Assembly: GCA_019352075.1 (NCBI GenBank)
Contig: JABBOA010000002.1
Location: 1,555 to 40,914, forward strand
Length of the DNA: 39,360 nucleotides
Direction: 5' to 3'
From: Acidobacteriota bacterium
GTDB taxonomy: Bacteria > Actinomycetota > Acidimicrobiia > Acidimicrobiales > RAAP-2
In this document: positions 37,307-39,360 of the stretch, piece after piece
Numbering within the stretch: position 1 is the stretch's first letter
How the letters are laid out: every line of letters begins with the position of its first letter
Notes under the pieces: model-generated
Database searches by the model: none
What the model was told of the DNA's origin: nothing
The model's input: the letters and a program-made list of their open reading frames with translations, nothing else
Made by a program: the position numbers and the translations under genes

Positions 37307-38977
37307 CTAAAGACCGGTCGCGACGACAAAACCGCGCCCGTCGCACACGGCACAGACCTTCGACACCGACTCCAGCAACCCCTCGTTGACGCGCTTTCGC
37401 GTCATTTCGACCAGTCCCAACTCGGAGATATCAAAGACCTGCGTGCGAGTCTTGTCCCGGCTGAGGGCCTGACGCAGGGCTGAGGCGACGGCTTCGCGGT
37501 GCGCCTTGGTCTCCATATCGATGAAGTCAATGACGATGATGCCGCCGATGTCACGCAGTCGCAGTTGACGCGCCACCTCCTCGGCCGCCTCCAGGTTGTT
37601 GCGAAACACCGTCTCTTCGAGGTTGGTGGTTCCCACGTTCTTGCCAGTGTTGACGTCGACGACGGTGAGTGCTTCAGTGCGTTCGATGATGAGCGATCCA
37701 CCCGACGGCAGGAAGACCTTACGGTCGAGCGCCCGGTGCAGTTGCTCGTGGACGAAGTAGCGCTCGAAGAGGGGAAGCTCCTCGGTCGAACGGTCGTAGT
37801 ACTCGATGCGGTCCGCCAATTCTGGATTGACCGCGAGCACGTAGTCACGAACCTTGTTGAAGAGGTCGGCGTCGTCAATGATGACACCACGGAAATCTTC
37901 GTTCAGCTCCTCGCGTAGGACGCGCACCGCCAGGTCCAGGTCGCGGTACACCAGGCGGGGCTGATTGGACTTGGAGACCTCGGCCTCGATGGCGTCCCAT
38001 TTCTCACATAGCGACGTCACGTCACGCGCCAGGTCGTCGGCCGCCACCCCCTCAGCGGCCGTGCGAATGATGATCCCGTGGCGCTCAGGCTTCACGTCGT
38101 CGATGATCTTGCGTAGTTGGCGGCGTTCCCCGTCGGGTAGCCGCTTGGAGATGCCAATCGTGCTCGAATTGGGAACGAGCACCGCAAAACGTCCGGGCAA
38201 CGACACTTCTTGGGTCAGTCGGGCGCCCTTGGCGCCGATTGCGTTCTTAGTGACCTGGCATATCACCGTCTGACCCGACTTGATCATCTGCTCGATGCGC
38301 TTGTCGTTGGCGGGCGTTCCTTCGAGGTCGTCGTCGCTCAGCGAGATGTCGCCGCGGTACAGCACCGCATTCTTGGGAATGCCGATGTCAACGAAGGCCA
38401 ATTCCATTCCCGGCAACACATTTTGAATACGACCCACGTAGATATTTCCGTCGATCTGGTTGGTCTCGTCGGCGGCCTTGGCCACGGTGTATTCCACCAT
38501 CGTGCGGCCCTCGAGGGTGGCGATATGGGTGGCGTCCTTGGCGGTGTGCACGCACATGAGATAACGCCCCTGGGCACGCGTGCGACGCTCTCCCCCACGT
38601 CGGCGACTCTTTCGCGCCCGGCTCGCGTCATCGTCATCGACGAACGGAGCCGACGCCTCCACTGGCGCATCCATCGCCCGGACACTCTGTCGACCCTGTC
38701 CGCCCTGACCAGTGGATCCCTGGCCAGACTGTCCACGCGACGCCTGACCATTCTGCCCTTGGCCGCCTTGGCCGCCTTGGCCGCCTTGGCCGCCTCGACC
38801 GCGCCCGCCGCGCCGACGTCGGTTCGCCCCTTGTCCACTGCTCGGTGCGCTAGGTGTGGTCGATTGGTCGCGCGCGGGCGCGTTCGAAGGCCGGGTGTCG
38901 CCAATCTGCGGTGCGGGGCGAGTGTCGCCGATTCGTGGGCTAGTTGGCGCCGCGGGGGTGGTGATTTCGTCGCTCAC
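37307..38977 (-). CDS. rne: Ribonuclease E/G
   Basis: NIYVGRIQNVLPGMELAFVDIGIPKNAVLY, GKNVGTTNLEETVFRNNLEAAEEVARQLRLRDIGGIIVIDFIDM, VCAVCDGRG; upstream of rplU-rpmA. Confidence 0.94.
   Translation of the reverse strand: MSDEITTPAAPTSPRIGDTRPAPQIGDTRPSNAPARDQSTTPSAPSSGQGANRRRRGGRGRGGQGGQGGQGGQGQNGQASRGQSGQGSTGQGGQGRQSVRAMDAPVEASAPFVDDDDASRARKSRRRGGERRTRAQGRYLMCVHTAKDATHIATLEGRTMVEYTVAKAADETNQIDGNIYVGRIQNVLPGMELAFVDIGIPKNAVLYRGDISLSDDDLEGTPANDKRIEQMIKSGQTVICQVTKNAIGAKGARLTQEVSLPGRFAVLVPNSSTIGISKRLPDGERRQLRKIIDDVKPERHGIIIRTAAEGVAADDLARDVTSLCEKWDAIEAEVSKSNQPRLVYRDLDLAVRVLREELNEDFRGVIIDDADLFNKVRDYVLAVNPELADRIEYYDRSTEELPLFERYFVHEQLHRALDRKVFLPSGGSLIIERTEALTVVDVNTGKNVGTTNLEETVFRNNLEAAEEVARQLRLRDIGGIIVIDFIDMETKAHREAVASALRQALSRDKTRTQVFDISELGLVEMTRKRVNEGLLESVSKVCAVCDGRGFVVATGL
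38761..38796. repeat. 9-bp tandem repeat (ggccgcctt, about 4 copies) in the rne N-terminal low-complexity region
   Basis: ggccgcctt x3 + ggccgcctc, encoding (GGQ)n on the minus strand. Confidence 0.85.
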
Positions 38978-39274
38978 GACGGGTACTCCTTGAGTTCTGG
39001 GTGAAGGGATTGCGCCCCAGGGCGCATCTCACCGTGGAAAATTCGTGGGGCGCCGATGGCGCGGCCACGTCGGACCGGAAAACTCCGTATTGGGCGGTCG
39101 AAAACGCGGTGCCAAGGGCCCGATCAAGTGGGGCTACCTCACTGGCGTGTACCACGTTGCATCCTCACTGCGGGCAACGACGGAATGAAGTCACTCGGTC
39201 GTCACTGCGATCTCATTGCGCCACCGTCTGGTGTCCGGCCGCGCCCAACACTTCAAGGCTACTCGCAAAGTGCC

Positions 39275-39360
39275 CTATCCGGCCTTCTTTGTGGTCGTGG
39301 GGGTTGACGTGGTGGATGAAGTGGTGGTTGGAGTCGTAGTAGTAATGGTAGTGGTAGTGG
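39275..39360 (-). CDS. Partial CDS: Thr/Ser-rich C-terminal tail of an unknown protein (continues beyond the window)
   Basis: Open minus-strand frame from the edge to TAG at 39275-39277: TTTTITTTTPTTTSSTTSTPTTTKKAG*. Confidence 0.5.
   Translation of the reverse strand, partial: TTTTITTTTPTTTSSTTSTPTTTKKAG

Noticed and set aside
1-39360. CRISPR array, toxin-antitoxin or anti-phage system
   Set aside because: No regularly spaced direct repeats and no cas, TA or defence-type ORFs; gene content is core housekeeping.

Overview
High-GC bacterial chromosome segment of actinobacterial type (possibly Acidimicrobiia-like; the taxon is inferred from gene order and codon use, not tested). Almost the whole window is a housekeeping block on the minus strand. 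In transcription order: obg-proB-proA-MoxR ATPase-VWA protein-histidine phosphatase; nadD-small TM protein-rsfS; xerC; rpsB-tsf-pyrH-frr-cdsA-dxr-rseP-ispG-proS; rimP-nusA-ylxR-infB-rbfA-truB-ribF; rpsO; pnp; dapB-dapA. Also present are rne/rng, rplU-rpmA and a class III aminotransferase. Plus-strand genes are an MtrA/MtrB-like two-component system with a GerMN-type lipoprotein, a class II DAHP synthase and an HU gene. I found no rRNA, tRNA, CRISPR array, transposon, prophage or defence system, and no self-contained novel system. The most interesting signals are regulatory or were missed by the ORF track: (1) a near-consensus promoter followed by an intrinsic terminator about 40 bp upstream of rimP-nusA, which looks like an attenuator; (2) structured 5' leaders before rpsO, rpsB and pnp; (3) a recurring TANNNT-6 nt-start codon arrangement suggesting leaderless mRNAs for aroF, obg, proA, dapB and possibly xerC; (4) long perfect hairpins without T-tracts after pnp, hup and rpmA; (5) a 59-aa single-TM ORF absent from the ORF track, between nadD and rsfS, with a CTGA stop/start overlap; (6) low-complexity RG-rich tails on both PNPase and RNase E/G; (7) a Thr-rich partial CDS running off the right edge.
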